Below are positions 5,681 to 7,210 of a DNA stretch of 7,210 nt, piece after piece (position 1 is the first letter of the stretch; the number at the start of each line of letters is the position of its first letter). Location: NCBI GenBank assembly GCA_910587135.1, contig CAJULF010000091.1, positions 1 to 7,210 of the forward strand. The letters run 5' to 3'. Below the pieces are notes generated by a model. That model saw nothing but the letters and a program-made list of their open reading frames with translations. It did no database searches and was not told the DNA's origin. Both the position numbers and the translations under genes were made by a program. The DNA comes from an uncultured Oscillospiraceae bacterium. GTDB taxonomy: Bacteria > Bacillota > Clostridia > Oscillospirales > Ruminococcaceae.

Positions 5681-6754
5681 ATGCCTAATGAGATTAACTT
5701 TTTTGACACCTACACCATGATTGCGATCACAGAGGAAATAGTTCCCACCGCGACATTTTTCAGGGACAGATATTTTCCTACCGAATCCTCGGATATCTTC
5801 GCAAGCGATAAGGTTCTGACCGAATACCGCAAGGGCGACAGGAAGATGGCGGCTTTCGTAGCTCCCCGTAAGGGCGCTATACCTATGGAGCGCATGGGTT
5901 ATGAGATACATGAGTACGAGCCCGCTATGATCGGCGTTTCCCGCCCGCTTACGCTTGACGACCTTAAGCGCCGCGGCTTTGGTGAGGCAATGTACATAAA
6001 CAGTACTCCGGCGCAGAGAGCGGCACGGCTGCAGCTTGACGATTTCACCGATATGAACAGAAGGATCGAGCGCCGTGAGGAATGGATGTCCGCTCAGACC
6101 ATGATCAATAATGCCTGCACTATGCAGGAGTATATTGACGCCGAAACGAAGGGCGAGACACGTGATGTATATTTTTATGACGGCACATCGGATCACGCCT
6201 ATACTGTGGCGAATATGTGGAACTCTTCAAACGGGAACTTTAACGGTGATGTTAAGGCAATGTGCAAGCTTCTTTCAAGCAGGGGACTTCCTGCGGCAGA
6301 CCTTGTTCTTGGCAGCGACGCGGCGGAGGTCGTTCTTCGTGATGACGAGGTGCGTGATCTGCTTGACAGAAACCTCGCAATCTCATATGGGGATATCAAC
6401 CAGACTATTGAATACAATGGCGTTGTAAGAATGGGAACATTGAATTTCGGAGGATTTAAGCTGACACTCTTTGATGTCTCCGAAAGCTACGAGGACGATA
6501 ACGGTGTTGATACGCCCTATTTTCCTCCTACTTCTGCAATGGTCACTGCACCAAAGTGCGGTCATATGATGTACGGGCAGATATCTCAAATACCCTACGG
6601 TTCGACCGAATATGAAACGATAGCGGCTCCCCGCGTGCCCAAGCTGGTGGTCGATCAGGAGAATGATTCCAGATCGACCATGCTCAGAACGCGTCCGCTC
6701 GCAGCGCCCAAGAACTACTGCCCGTATATTTACGCGGCGAACGTTGTGGGATAA
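5681..6754 (+). CDS. Major capsid protein, lambda gpE family
   Basis: This is the main shell subunit, expected to have the HK97 fold. The open frame extends upstream to GTG 5645, inside the decoration gene, but I choose ATG 5681 because AGGAGGG (5663-5669), overlapping the preceding TAA, lies 11 bases before it and the N-terminus MPNEINFFDTYTM fits the family. The product is 357 residues; lambda gpE has 341. Family features are VPTATFFRDRYFP (21-33) near the N-terminus, RKMAAFVAPRKGAIPMERMGY (54-74), the SRPLTLDDLKRRGFGE segment (87-102), the helix DDFTDMNRRIERREEWMSAQ (120-139) before the spine, DLVLGSDAAEVVL (207-219), and the late YFPPTSAMV (280-288) with LPKLVVDQE-like sequence near the C-terminus. 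It forms the head together with the decoration and scaffold proteins encoded just upstream. Confidence 0.95.
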   Translation: MPNEINFFDTYTMIAITEEIVPTATFFRDRYFPTESSDIFASDKVLTEYRKGDRKMAAFVAPRKGAIPMERMGYEIHEYEPAMIGVSRPLTLDDLKRRGFGEAMYINSTPAQRAARLQLDDFTDMNRRIERREEWMSAQTMINNACTMQEYIDAETKGETRDVYFYDGTSDHAYTVANMWNSSNGNFNGDVKAMCKLLSSRGLPAADLVLGSDAAEVVLRDDEVRDLLDRNLAISYGDINQTIEYNGVVRMGTLNFGGFKLTLFDVSESYEDDNGVDTPYFPPTSAMVTAPKCGHMMYGQISQIPYGSTEYETIAAPRVPKLVVDQENDSRSTMLRTRPLAAPKNYCPYIYAANVVG

Positions 6755-6770
6755 GAGAAAGGAGAACATA

Positions 6771-7210
6771 GTGAAGACTATAAGAATTATTTCGGGCGCG
6801 TATGGCTTGGACAACGATGGCTTCATAAAAGCAAAAACAAAGAACGATCCGCCTTTTGCAGTTGACTGCAAAGAGGCGGATCGCCTTGTAGTGCTGGGTA
6901 TTGCGGAGATCGTCGAAAAGGCGGCTGACGCGCCCGTGAAGGCGGGGGCAGACCACAAGTCCGATAGTTTATCGGTTGACGATACGAGCGGCGCAGAAAG
7001 CGAACAGGGCAGCGACAGAGGGAGTAGTACGGAGGATGAACTCGATAGGGATATTGACATTCCCGAATACAATCCCGATATGAACGTGAATGAGCTTCGT
7101 GCTATCGCAAAGACCGTTGGCATCAGTTTCAAGGTCGGTACAACTAAGGAAGAGATAAGAGAAGAGCAAAACATCCCTAAAGAAGCTAAAGGGCAAAGAA
7201 AATTAAATGT
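6771..7210 (+). CDS. FI-position head/packaging protein with HeH-like domain (incomplete)
   Basis: An open frame runs from GTG 6771 off the right edge, giving 146 complete codons. AAAGGAGA (6758-6765) lies five bases upstream, and the gene starts 16 bases after the capsid stop. The N-terminal part, about residues 3-50, has a pattern common in phage head genes: SGAYGL, then NDPPFAVDCKEADRLVVLGIAEIV. A strongly acidic, Ser/Asp/Glu-rich linker follows (about 51-102) and is probably disordered. MNVNELRAIAKTVGISFKVG (104-123) then resembles a small helix-extension-helix (HeH/LEM or Rho-N-like) motif. Lambda FI, in the same place, helps dock the terminase-DNA complex on the prohead; a related role is inferred from position only. 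The C-terminal end is missing, and its last 20 or so codons are A-rich. Confidence 0.75.
   Translation, partial: MKTIRIISGAYGLDNDGFIKAKTKNDPPFAVDCKEADRLVVLGIAEIVEKAADAPVKAGADHKSDSLSVDDTSGAESEQGSDRGSSTEDELDRDIDIPEYNPDMNVNELRAIAKTVGISFKVGTTKEEIREEQNIPKEAKGQRKLN

Noticed and set aside
6383..7174. Reverse-strand open frame of 263 codons opposite the capsid C-terminus and FI-position gene
   Set aside because: It is Ser/Leu-rich, typical of antisense translation of acidic coding sequence. The forward frames have ribosome sites and family matches.
1..7210. CRISPR array, tRNA, rRNA or insertion sequence
   Set aside because: No spaced direct repeats, cloverleaf-like sequence, rRNA segments, transposase or terminal inverted repeats were seen; nearly all of the window is explained by phage head genes.

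Overview
The window is the packaging and head-assembly module of a lambda-type tailed bacteriophage (siphovirus gene order), most likely a prophage or phage of a Gram-positive, Clostridia-type gut bacterium such as a Ruminococcus/Oscillospiraceae relative. The host guess is inference. It rests on strong AGGAGG ribosome sites before nearly every gene, frequent GTG starts, intermediate GC content and family variants that resemble Firmicutes prophages. All genes read rightward.

Layout: positions 1-334 are mostly non-coding and more AT-rich at the left end. They hold a possible C-terminal fragment of an upstream gene, a clear intrinsic terminator (120-144), a cluster of small inverted repeats (151-181) and a larger interrupted hairpin (184-226). 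From 335 the genes are packed head to tail: large terminase (GpA type, 335-2260), a small gpW-position head-joining protein (2266-2523), portal (2533-3948, apparently cut short), ClpP-fold prohead protease joined to scaffold (4084-5274) with an internal start for a separate scaffold (4843-5274), head decoration protein (gpD type, 5277-5663), major capsid protein (gpE type, 5681-6754) and an incomplete gene in the lambda FI position (6771 to the window edge). This is the lambda order A-W-B-C/Nu3-D-E-FI.

The products work together. The scaffold and capsid protein build a prohead on the portal ring, the protease matures it, the terminase pumps and cuts DNA through the portal, the decoration protein stabilises the expanded shell, and the gpW- and FI-position proteins act in head completion or packaging.

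The most notable observation is an in-frame amber codon (3946-3948) in the portal gene. The reading frame continues past it for 41 more codons of portal-like sequence and ends at a second TAG that overlaps the ribosome site of the protease gene. The 135-base 'gap' between portal and protease is therefore the missing portal C-terminus, not an intergenic spacer. The single frame from 2266 to 5274 is interrupted only by three TAG codons. I see no convincing new non-phage system in the window.
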